A DNA stretch of 64,000 nt from Streptomyces sp. SID486 (GTDB lineage: Bacteria; Actinomycetota; Actinomycetes; Streptomycetales; Streptomycetaceae): NCBI RefSeq assembly GCF_009865385.1, contig NZ_WWJT01000748.1, forward strand, positions 62,001-126,000. Direction: 5' to 3'. Position 1 is the first letter of the stretch; the number at the start of each line of letters is the position of its first letter. Made by a program: the position numbers and the translations under genes. Positions 1 to 6,180 of this stretch are shown here, piece after piece. Below the pieces are notes generated by a model. The model searched no databases and was not told the DNA's origin. It saw nothing but the letters and a program-made list of their open reading frames with translations.

Positions 1-402
1 GGCTCCAGCGACATCCTGCGTGAAGCACGCGCTGCCCGCTTCCCCGCGCTGCGTCCGCCCACCGAGACCAGCGCCCCGATCCGGCAGCGCTCTGTCCCTA
101 CCCTCTGGGTCAACCGGCTGCCGCCCCGCTGCAAGGAACACCCCGACGAATGGGTCAGCACCCTGGCCACCCTCGACGGCCGTCTGAGGCTGCGGCAGCA
201 CAAGCCCGGCAGCCTCCTGGAACACGAAAAGGACATCTACCGCATCACCGACGGCCTCATGGAACACATCACCCCGCTGACCGGCATGGCCGCCCAACTC
301 TCCATCCTCGATGGCACAGAGGCCATCACACGTGACGTCCTACACGACGCCGCCCGCTACCTCGACCTGCCCACAACAGACGAAAACGGCAAGGCGTGGT
401 AA
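1..402 (+). CDS. C-terminal fragment of a TniB/TnsC-like transposition ATPase (partial at window edge)
   Basis: An open frame enters from the left edge and ends at TAA 400-402, leaving 133 residues. The last 60 or so residues (a stretch reading like ITDGLMEHITPLTG followed by a helix with DGTEAITRDVLHDA) resemble the C-terminal helical part of TniB-type AAA+ ATPases, where a G-I-T pattern precedes a helix placed after the ATPase core. The Walker motifs would lie outside the window, so the identification rests on the tail alone. If correct it regulates a Tn5053/Tn7-like transposase. It could instead be the tail of another AAA+ protein. Downstream sequence contains no further recognisable transposition gene. 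Confidence 0.4.
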   Translation, partial: GSSDILREARAARFPALRPPTETSAPIRQRSVPTLWVNRLPPRCKEHPDEWVSTLATLDGRLRLRQHKPGSLLEHEKDIYRITDGLMEHITPLTGMAAQLSILDGTEAITRDVLHDAARYLDLPTTDENGKAW

Positions 403-1040
403 CAGAGCCACACGCTTTGTTCCACAGGCGTGGCGAGGTTCATCGGTATGACATCGGCAGGGGCCTCAGCAAGGAGTCACAGAAACCCGAGCGCCCGACC
501 GACTCCATCCAGTACGCCGCCCGGTGCGCCCGGCGCACCGGCGGCATCTCGCCCTACGAAGTCGGCGAACCCAAGGAGCTGTTCGCCATCCCCGAGCGGG
601 CCGGCCTACTGCGCCCGCGCTTCCACACGATCATTCGCCCAGCCCGGCCTTCAAGCCGGCGCCACCATCAACGGCCAGCTCCTCATCGTGGAAGGGGACG
701 TCCGCGACGCTAGCGCCAGCGACTTCACCGTTATTGCAGCTGGCAAGCACGGGGCGCGCTCCCGCGCCGTGTGGGCACCTCATTGCCGCCCCAGAGCGGC
801 CGTCCCGTCCCAAGCGGGACCCGGCCCTGATCACGGGCTGGGTGCGGTAGGCCGACGGCAGCCTGCCGCACGGCGCCGACCAGTCGACGATGACGCGCAT
901 GACGGAGCATCCTGAGCCCACCGTGCGAGCCAGGGCGTGTCATCTGCGCTTGGCGTCCGGATTCGGATGTACTTCCCCGGGCTTTCTACGTGTTGGGAAC
1001 GCTCACAGCCAGGGCGTTCCCAACCGTCACATCCCCACTG
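403..1040. other. Gene-poor stretch, probably degraded coding sequence
   Basis: No gene can be supported here. Short stretches look formerly coding (around 470-600 on the plus strand in one frame, then 640-740 in another), but no frame stays convincing for more than about 45 codons and no family is recognisable. It most likely is an eroded gene between the transposon fragment and the cluster that starts at 1041. Confidence 0.4.
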
Positions 1041-1925
1041 TCAGTCGTGGGTGAGGGTGAGAGTTCGTTGGTCGAGGTCGAGGTGGACGGTGCCCCCGGT
1101 CTGCTCACGGAGCTGTCGCCAGGCGGCATAGCCGGTGAGGATGGCGCGCTCCCAGTCGGCGGCGCGGCAGATGCTGACCTCGAGGTGGGCTGTCATGTGG
1201 CCGATGGTGGCGAGGAGTTCGTGGTCGATGTGTGTGATGTCGGCGAGGTAGCGATGGCGGGCGGCGTAGGAGAAGACGAGTGCTGAGATGCCTTCTTCGA
1301 TGGCGATGGCGCGGCCGCCGTCTTCGGCCTCGTCGGTGCGGGGGTCGCTTTTGCGTTTGCGGCCCAGCAGGAAGCGGGTGACGGGGGACCAGCCGAGGAC
1401 CGTGGCGTGTGCGAGGTGGAAGATGTCGTGGAAGCGGTAGTCGTCTTCGACGTGGGAGGCGCTGGTGAGAGGGTCGCCGCCGGGGGTTCCGTCTTCCCGG
1501 GTGAGGATGACGACGGTGCGGCCGTCGTCGGTCTTGGTGGGCGTGAAGGTGAGCGTGGTCTGCCGGGGTAGCTGTTCGTGGGTGGGATAGCCGGCGTCGA
1601 AGGGGGCGCGCTCCTCGTGGGGGGTGGGGCGCCAGCGGTCCTTGGTCTTCTCCAGGTTGGCGGCGGCCACGTCGTCGAGGTCGAGTCCGAGGCGGTGCGT
1701 GAGAGCGGCGATGTACCACAGGACGTCGCCGAGTTCTTCGCGTAACTGGTGCTTGCCCTGCTCGAAGGCGGGTCCGTCGCGCAGGAATTTCTTGTAGGCG
1801 GTGGTCAGGGATCCAACCTCGCCGGCGAGGCCGAGGAGGGGGACGATGACGGGGTCGGTGCCCTCGGCGGGGAGTTGGAGGGTTTTGACGGCCGCTTCCT
1901 GGTAGCGCTTGAAGTCCACACGCAT
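1041..1925 (-). CDS. MazG-like nucleoside triphosphate pyrophosphohydrolase with C-terminal extension
   Basis: A 294-residue protein starting at ATG 1923-1925. Residues 1-110 look like an all-alpha NTP pyrophosphohydrolase: a GLAGEVGSL segment (E36) followed by REELGDVLWYI (E63, E64, D67), the acidic pattern that binds Mg-NTP in MazG and dUTPase-like enzymes. These enzymes cleave (d)NTPs to NMP and pyrophosphate in the cytoplasm. The remaining 170 residues carry a conserved-looking helical block with YRFHDIFHLAH and EEGISAL, which may be a second domain of related fold or a partner surface. The gene is divergent from the acyl-carrier/XRE/ImmA/thymidylate-synthase operon across a 117-bp gap containing an inverted repeat. 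In phages with modified DNA such enzymes remove the unmodified nucleotide; here that role is inferred. Confidence 0.75.
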   Translation of the reverse strand: MRVDFKRYQEAAVKTLQLPAEGTDPVIVPLLGLAGEVGSLTTAYKKFLRDGPAFEQGKHQLREELGDVLWYIAALTHRLGLDLDDVAAANLEKTKDRWRPTPHEERAPFDAGYPTHEQLPRQTTLTFTPTKTDDGRTVVILTREDGTPGGDPLTSASHVEDDYRFHDIFHLAHATVLGWSPVTRFLLGRKRKSDPRTDEAEDGGRAIAIEEGISALVFSYAARHRYLADITHIDHELLATIGHMTAHLEVSICRAADWERAILTGYAAWRQLREQTGGTVHLDLDQRTLTLTHD

Positions 1926-1970
1926 GCCTGTCTGATCTTGGGACAGCCCCGTTGGCTTTCCCGACAGTAT

Positions 1971-1985
1971 GTCGTATGCTACGAC
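1971..1985. promoter_or_regulatory. Inverted repeat between divergent MazG-like and ACP genes, candidate operator
   Basis: GTCGTA, three bases, TACGAC form a perfect 6-bp inverted repeat in the 117-bp divergent intergenic region, flanked by further CGACAG-type half sites at 1962 and 1982. Its position suggests an operator for the XRE regulator encoded in the plus-strand operon. Visible sequence only; binding is inferred. Confidence 0.35.
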
Positions 1986-2042
1986 AGCGTCGTTGGAAAT
2001 ACAGACGATTGGGGAGAGTTGTCGAACACAGGCACACCGAGC

Positions 2043-2303
2043 ATGGACGACATCACCTCGGTCGTCATCGACTTCCTCGCCGAGAACGAGGGCGTCTCGC
2101 CCGATGAGCTCCGCTCTGAACTGGAGCAGGGCGGTCGGGAGTTGCCCGTGGACTCTCTGCTGGTGGTCGAGATCCTCACGCGCATTGAGGAGCGTTACCA
2201 AGTAGCCATTCCCGCAGACCGGGAAGCGGCCCAGGCCACCCGGTCGGTGCGGGCATTCGCCGCAGCGGTACTGGACGCCATCGTTGAAAGGCAGCAGTCA
2301 TGA
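2043..2303 (+). CDS. Acyl carrier protein-like protein (orphan carrier)
   Basis: An 86-residue acidic protein of typical carrier-protein length, predicted as four helices. The motif LPVDSLLVVEIL contains the DSL signature, with Ser38 as the expected 4'-phosphopantetheine attachment site at the start of helix II; the downstream ILTRIEERYQVAIP pattern is also carrier-like. A carrier protein tethers an acyl or aminoacyl group for transfer to a partner enzyme. There is no synthase, ligase or thioesterase nearby; instead it opens an operon whose next genes are an XRE regulator (4-bp ATGA overlap), an ImmA/IrrE peptidase and a thymidylate-synthase homologue. Its cargo may therefore be a nucleotide-modifying group, which is an inference. 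The longer upstream frame is rejected because it crosses the divergent promoter. Confidence 0.75.
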   Translation: MDDITSVVIDFLAENEGVSPDELRSELEQGGRELPVDSLLVVEILTRIEERYQVAIPADREAAQATRSVRAFAAAVLDAIVERQQS

Positions 2304-2704
2304 CCCCTCCCCCGGACAGCCGTGACCGTGATCCTGAGCTGGTGCGGCTCGGTGAACGGCTGAAGAAGACCCGTGACTACCTGAACATGTCCCAGCAGTT
2401 CGTCTCGGACTCGACCGGCATCCCCCGCTCGGCCATCAGCGACATCGAGCGCGGCGAGCGGCGGGTCGACAGCCTGGAGTTGAAGAAGCTGGCGCGCCTG
2501 TACCGGCAGCCAGTCGCCTATTTCTTGGCCGAGGAGAAGGACGCTGATGCCAGCGAGTACTCGCTCGCAGGTCTGCCGCGGGCTCTGGCCCAGCTCACCG
2601 ACGGGGACGCCAAGACCGTCCTGGAGTTCGCCGAGTACCTCACACTCAGGCGTGCGGCAGAACGCGAGGAGCAGGGCGCCGGCGGCGGAAGTCCGACGGC
2701 GTGA
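2300..2704 (+). CDS. XRE-family HTH transcriptional regulator
   Basis: A 134-residue protein with an N-terminal Cro/C1-type helix-turn-helix at about residues 13-70: LGERLKKTRDYLNMSQQ, then IPRSAISDIERGERR as recognition helix and turn, and the LKKLARLYRQP tail usual for this family. The C-terminal part is helical and may mediate dimerisation or contact the ImmA/IrrE partner. It overlaps the carrier-protein stop by ATGA and its own stop overlaps the next start by GTGA, so the four genes are very probably translationally coupled. XRE regulators paired with ImmA/IrrE peptidases usually repress until cleaved; by that precedent it probably represses this cluster through the 1971-1985 repeat. Confidence 0.85.
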   Translation: MTPPPDSRDRDPELVRLGERLKKTRDYLNMSQQFVSDSTGIPRSAISDIERGERRVDSLELKKLARLYRQPVAYFLAEEKDADASEYSLAGLPRALAQLTDGDAKTVLEFAEYLTLRRAAEREEQGAGGGSPTA

Positions 2705-3597
2705 ACTGGGCATTAGCACACCGGATCGCGTCGATCGCCGCCGTCCAGGCGCACCGCGACCTCGGTGTCGACCGCACGCAGTACGTCCACGTGCACCGAG
2801 CACTGGGCGCCGCTGACGTGATCGGGATGGCTCAGCCGATGCCCCGGCTGTTCGGCGTGTACCTCTCCCCCGCCGACAAGGGGCCGGCCGTGCTGCTGAA
2901 CGCCTCGCTGAACGCCATCACTCAGCGACACACGGCCGCGCACGAGCTCGGGCATCACCGGCTGGGCCATCGCACCGCGGCCGATGAGGAGCTCGATCCC
3001 GCGCTGCGCTGGGGCAACGGCAGCTGGCCCGAGGAGGAGAAGACGGCGGAGGCGTTCGCCGCGTGGTTCCTGATGCCCCTGCCGGCGGTGCGGGCGACCC
3101 TGGAGCGGATCTGCGGTGGCCGGCCGTCGCGACCCGAGCATGCCTACCGGGTGGCGCGCGAGCTGGGCACGTCGTACGCCGGGACCGTACGCCACCTGGT
3201 GAACCTCCGGCTGCTGGATGCCGGCCGGGCCGACCAGTGGTCCAAGATCTCTCCTGCCGGCCTGCGCAGCTCTCTGGCGGGCGGGGCCTCGCTGCCCGCG
3301 CAGGCCCAGGTGCACGTGATCACGGCAGCCTCCGCGGGGCAGACGGTGTACGCCGACGCGGGTGATGTGCTGGTGCTGCACCTGGACAACGCGGTCTTCG
3401 ACGTCCTGCCCAAGGGGCTTGAGTCGTGGACCAGTGACGGCGCGACGCCACTGGCGAGCGCCGTGGTGACCGACGAACTCCCGCCGGGTGAGCAGGGCCC
3501 GGTCGAGGTCACTGCGCCCCTGTACGGCCATCCGCTGCGGCTGACAGTGGTGCGCGAAGCCCCGCGCGCCGGGGTCGACGAGATCTGGCCCGCCTGA
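2701..3597 (+). CDS. ImmA/IrrE-family zinc metallopeptidase
   Basis: A 298-residue protein starting with GTG 2701, overlapping the XRE gene stop. Residues 77-90 contain the zinc-binding HELGH motif (81-85) in the context AAHELGHHRLGH, followed by a helix with EKTAEAFAAWFLMP that supplies the third ligand region in this family (DUF955). Family members such as ImmA and IrrE/PprI cleave a partner XRE repressor in response to stress or incoming DNA. The C-terminal 130 residues form an extra beta-rich domain of unknown role. Gene order XRE-peptidase strongly supports a repressor-antirepressor switch for the cluster. The signal sensed is not visible. Confidence 0.85.
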   Translation: MNWALAHRIASIAAVQAHRDLGVDRTQYVHVHRALGAADVIGMAQPMPRLFGVYLSPADKGPAVLLNASLNAITQRHTAAHELGHHRLGHRTAADEELDPALRWGNGSWPEEEKTAEAFAAWFLMPLPAVRATLERICGGRPSRPEHAYRVARELGTSYAGTVRHLVNLRLLDAGRADQWSKISPAGLRSSLAGGASLPAQAQVHVITAASAGQTVYADAGDVLVLHLDNAVFDVLPKGLESWTSDGATPLASAVVTDELPPGEQGPVEVTAPLYGHPLRLTVVREAPRAGVDEIWPA

Positions 3598-3641
3598 GCG
3601 CAGGCCCCCGGTTCCACACACCGTATGTGTCAGGAGGACTG

Positions 3642-4433
3642 ATGCACACCTTCACCGTGGCCGAACGCGACGTCACCCAGGCCTGGGTGGCCGCCTGCAA
3701 CAAGCTGGACCGCAAGGACAATCCGGACCGGACCGGCCTGCACACGGTAGTGCGCATCGCCGATCCGACGAGCGACGACCAGGTATTCCGTGCCGAGTTG
3801 GACCGGCTGCGCACCGCCCACGGGCTCGAGCCGCTGGAGACCGTCGCCAGCACTCTCTTCCCGGCGGCTTTGGCCGCGCGGTGCGCCGGCCCGGGTGAAC
3901 TTGCCGAGCGCTACCGGCGGATGTATCCGGTCCTGAAGCGCTATCCAGGTAATCGCCGCGGCACCTACTTCGGCCGTCTGGTGTCCTACCCGGCGGCATC
4001 GAAAGTCAGCGTCGACCAGCTCGGCACCGTCATCGACCGGCTGCGGTCCCAGGCCGCGGGCACCAAGATGGCTGCGGCCTACGAGATCGACATAGCCGAC
4101 GCCGCGGATGAGACGGAGGAGACCGGCTCCGAACTCCTCGTGCACGCTGCGGGCAAGGACAACAGCTACCGCGGCTTCCCCTGCCTGAGCCACATCTCCT
4201 TCCAGCTGGACCGCGGCGGGCGGGTGCACGCTGCGGCCCTGTATCGCAGCCACTACATGTTCGAGCGCGCCTACGGCAACTACCTCGGTCTGGGCCGCCT
4301 GCTGGCCTACATCGCCGAGCAGGCCGAGCTGGCCTGCGGGACGCTGACCGTGGTGGCCGGCCACGCCCGTCTGGACGGCCCCCTCACACAGCTGCGCCCC
4401 CTGCTGACCGGCACCAGCCGTCTCGCGGCATGA
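3642..4433 (+). CDS. Thymidylate synthase-like protein
   Basis: A 263-residue protein with a strong AGGAGG Shine-Dalgarno at 3632-3637. The core matches the thymidylate synthase fold: RGFPCLSHISFQLD places Cys181 where ThyA has its catalytic cysteine, followed by AALYRSHYMFERAYGNYLG, equivalent to the YQRS and following phosphate/substrate segment, and a GRLLAYIAE helix. The N-terminal third differs from ThyA, so it is unlikely to be the housekeeping enzyme. Relatives in phages and nucleoside-antibiotic pathways hydroxymethylate or methylate dUMP, dCMP or UMP. It is the last gene of the ACP-XRE-ImmA operon and faces a base-hypermodification-like gene 38 bp away. A role in producing a C5-substituted pyrimidine nucleotide is inferred. 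Confidence 0.7.
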   Translation: MHTFTVAERDVTQAWVAACNKLDRKDNPDRTGLHTVVRIADPTSDDQVFRAELDRLRTAHGLEPLETVASTLFPAALAARCAGPGELAERYRRMYPVLKRYPGNRRGTYFGRLVSYPAASKVSVDQLGTVIDRLRSQAAGTKMAAAYEIDIADAADETEETGSELLVHAAGKDNSYRGFPCLSHISFQLDRGGRVHAAALYRSHYMFERAYGNYLGLGRLLAYIAEQAELACGTLTVVAGHARLDGPLTQLRPLLTGTSRLAA

Positions 4434-4459
4434 CGCCGTCCGCCGTATGGCGGGCGGCG
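4434..4459. terminator. Bidirectional hairpin between convergent genes
   Basis: An 11-bp stem (CGCCGTCCGCC paired with GGCGGGCGGCG, one G-T pair) closes a GTAT loop immediately after the thymidylate-synthase-like stop and just before the stop of the convergent gene at 4472. Typical Streptomyces terminator without a U tract; likely works for both strands. Confidence 0.7.
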
Positions 4460-4471
4460 TACGCGGCAACC

Positions 4472-5503
4472 TCAGTGTGTGTGCGAGCCGTTGAGCTGCC
4501 ACTTGGGGGGGAACCAGGCTGGCATCGGATCGGCGTGCTGCCGGTAGGTCTGCTTGATGCGGCTGCGGCCGCTGATCCCGGCGATGTCCGGGTGGGCGAC
4601 CCGCGCATACTTGTCGACCTCGCAGAACAGGTTCTGGCAATCGATCAGCTGTAGCGGGCGCCCGCGCAGTCCTGGGAAGACAAGGCCCAGGCGGGCGAAG
4701 TGCTCGTCCTGGGTGTCGGCCATGTAGCGGATGACGTCCGCCTCGATGCCGTCGGCCGCCGGCCCGAAGCACTTGCGGATCCCGTCGCGCGCGCCGGGCC
4801 CGGCGACGACGAAGTCCATTTCCGAAAACGGCATCTCGGCCGCGTAGTTGAGGTCGATTACGAACTGGTAGGCCAGGAACGGCCCGATCGCCGGGAAGCC
4901 CAGCAGAATCTGGTAGGCGGCCTGCAGCGTCGGCGCGGACAGCACACGCTGCGGCGCGTCTGCCTTCATCATCATTTCCAGCAGCCGCAGATGGTTCTGG
5001 TGCTTGCGCTGCTGGCCGAGCTGCGGCGGGGGCACGATGTAGGCGGCCGAGTACAACCGCTGTCCCGCGGTGAAGGCCTGTGAGAGTACCCGGTCGAAGG
5101 TCCGGTAGTCGTAGTCCCCCCACCGCACCTCTCCCAGCACACTGTTCAGCAGCCGCCACGTCGACGTCTTGTTGAAGATCTTGAACAGCAGGGTCCGGAA
5201 GAAGACTTCCTCCCACGCCTGGTCGCCCCGGTAGATCACACCGCCGATCAGGTCCTGGCTGACCCGGTCGGCGGCCCGAAAGCAGTTGGTGAAGCGGTAT
5301 CGCTGCAGGATCGGATCGTCCGTGAACGGTCCCGCTCCCCCCGCAAGGCGTGCCTCGTAGACCTTCTGGCGCGCCGCCGCGAAGCGCCAGTAGGTGTCGA
5401 ACACCGGCGTCAAGGTCAGCGTGCGGCCTGCCACACGGATCTTCCTCGCAGGGTCGCGGTCTAAGGCCCTCTGTCCTGTACGCTCTTGCAGCACCGTCAC
5501 CAT
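4472..5503 (-). CDS. Putative DNA base hypermodification protein (5-hmdU DNA kinase helical-domain / nucleotide kinase domain family)
   Basis: A 343-residue protein from ATG 5501-5503. The order of features (FTNCFRAADRVSQDLIGGVIY near residue 75, FFRTLLFKIFNKTSTWRLL, then LGFPAIGPFLAYQFVIDLNY and a C-terminal CQNLFCEVDKYARVAHP) matches my recollection of the family known as nucleotide kinase domain or HMUDK_hel, related to the aGPT-pyrophosphorylase families that modify thymine in phage DNA. GFPAIGPFLAYQ resembles the helix-hairpin-helix of DNA glycosylase folds. Such proteins act on 5-hydroxymethyl-dU in DNA or on its nucleotide. It converges on the thymidylate-synthase homologue, which strengthens the reading. 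No SD precedes the start; a TATATT box 7 bp upstream suggests a leaderless transcript. The family call needs a profile search. Confidence 0.6.
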   Translation of the reverse strand: MVTVLQERTGQRALDRDPARKIRVAGRTLTLTPVFDTYWRFAAARQKVYEARLAGGAGPFTDDPILQRYRFTNCFRAADRVSQDLIGGVIYRGDQAWEEVFFRTLLFKIFNKTSTWRLLNSVLGEVRWGDYDYRTFDRVLSQAFTAGQRLYSAAYIVPPPQLGQQRKHQNHLRLLEMMMKADAPQRVLSAPTLQAAYQILLGFPAIGPFLAYQFVIDLNYAAEMPFSEMDFVVAGPGARDGIRKCFGPAADGIEADVIRYMADTQDEHFARLGLVFPGLRGRPLQLIDCQNLFCEVDKYARVAHPDIAGISGRSRIKQTYRQHADPMPAWFPPKWQLNGSHTH

Positions 5504-5550
5504 GGGCTCAATATATATTCAATGTAGATAGGCGTCAGCGAGGGGGACGT
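5504..5550. promoter_or_regulatory. Divergent AT-rich promoter region with AATATATATT palindrome
   Basis: This 47-bp gap is unusually AT-rich for the window. The perfect palindrome AATATATATT at 5510-5519 supplies a TATATT -10-like box for the minus-strand gene, placed so that transcription would begin at or next to its ATG. The plus-strand gene has AGGGGG six to ten bases before GTG 5551. The palindrome could also be an operator shared by both genes. Confidence 0.4.
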
Positions 5551-5838
5551 GTGGATTTGCTGTGGCAGCGTCCACGACGCAAGACGCTGGTCGACTGGCC
5601 GGAGGACGTGGACTCAAGACTGGACGTCCTGGTCCGTGCCGCGGCCGCGGCCGGGGAGCAGACGTCGCGTTCCCAGGTGTTGGCCGCACTCGTGACGGCG
5701 GTCGAGGTCCGTCCCGCCGTCATAGCCGAACTCCTCCATACCTACCGCCAGATGCCCGCCGACGCTCTCGAAGCGGACAAGACGCGCGAGGACCTGCCTT
5801 CCGTACGCTCTCCCGGACGCACCCGTGGCAGAAGGTGA
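5551..5838 (+). CDS. Small basic protein, possibly ribbon-helix-helix-like
   Basis: A 95-residue protein starting at GTG 5551 behind an AGGGGG Shine-Dalgarno. The middle (residues 17-50: a DVDSRLDVLVRAAAAAG segment, then TSRSQVLAALVTAV) has the spacing of a ribbon-helix-helix DNA-binding fold, where a short strand is followed by helix, SRS turn and helix. N- and C-termini are basic and low in complexity. It is transcribed divergently from the hypermodification-like gene and may be its regulator. I do not recognise a specific family; the fold reading is an inference from pattern. Confidence 0.55.
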   Translation: MDLLWQRPRRKTLVDWPEDVDSRLDVLVRAAAAAGEQTSRSQVLAALVTAVEVRPAVIAELLHTYRQMPADALEADKTREDLPSVRSPGRTRGRR

Positions 5839-6180
5839 CACAGTAGGCAGTCACGGTTCATGCACGGGCGCTTCGGTGATCCGGTCAACGCCACGGATGA
5901 CATAAGGTCACGGCTGCGCGTGCCGTTCCCTCGGCAGTCCGCCGATCCGACGTTCCACAGACCTGGACTGATTGCTCAACGTCCCAGCCACCGTCACTGG
6001 CCTGGCGTCTGGCCCCTATCACCGTCGATGAGAAACTGCACATGGTCATCCTCGGCTTCCACACCTTCGGCATGATCGGTTCCCCGGAGCGTACGACCGC
6101 CCCTGACACTGACATCGCGGGCAGCGTGCCCGTGGAGAGGTGACCGGACGGGTCGCTGGCAGACGGCCGCAAGGCGGGGA
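5839..6180. other. Intergenic region without a supported gene
   Basis: No frame here has convincing coding character. A 45-codon stretch around 5990-6140 on the plus strand (ITVDEKLHMVILGFHTFG in part) looks like a fragment of some former gene, but it has no start and no recognisable family. Confidence 0.4.

Noticed and set aside
1749..2042. N-terminal extension of the acyl carrier protein frame
   Set aside because: It overlaps the MazG-like gene on the opposite strand and crosses the divergent promoter region; the ATG at 2043 gives a normal carrier length.
5990..6140. Segment with a VDEKLH pattern suggestive of a glycoside hydrolase fragment
   Set aside because: Only about 45 codons with no start and no conserved catalytic motif.
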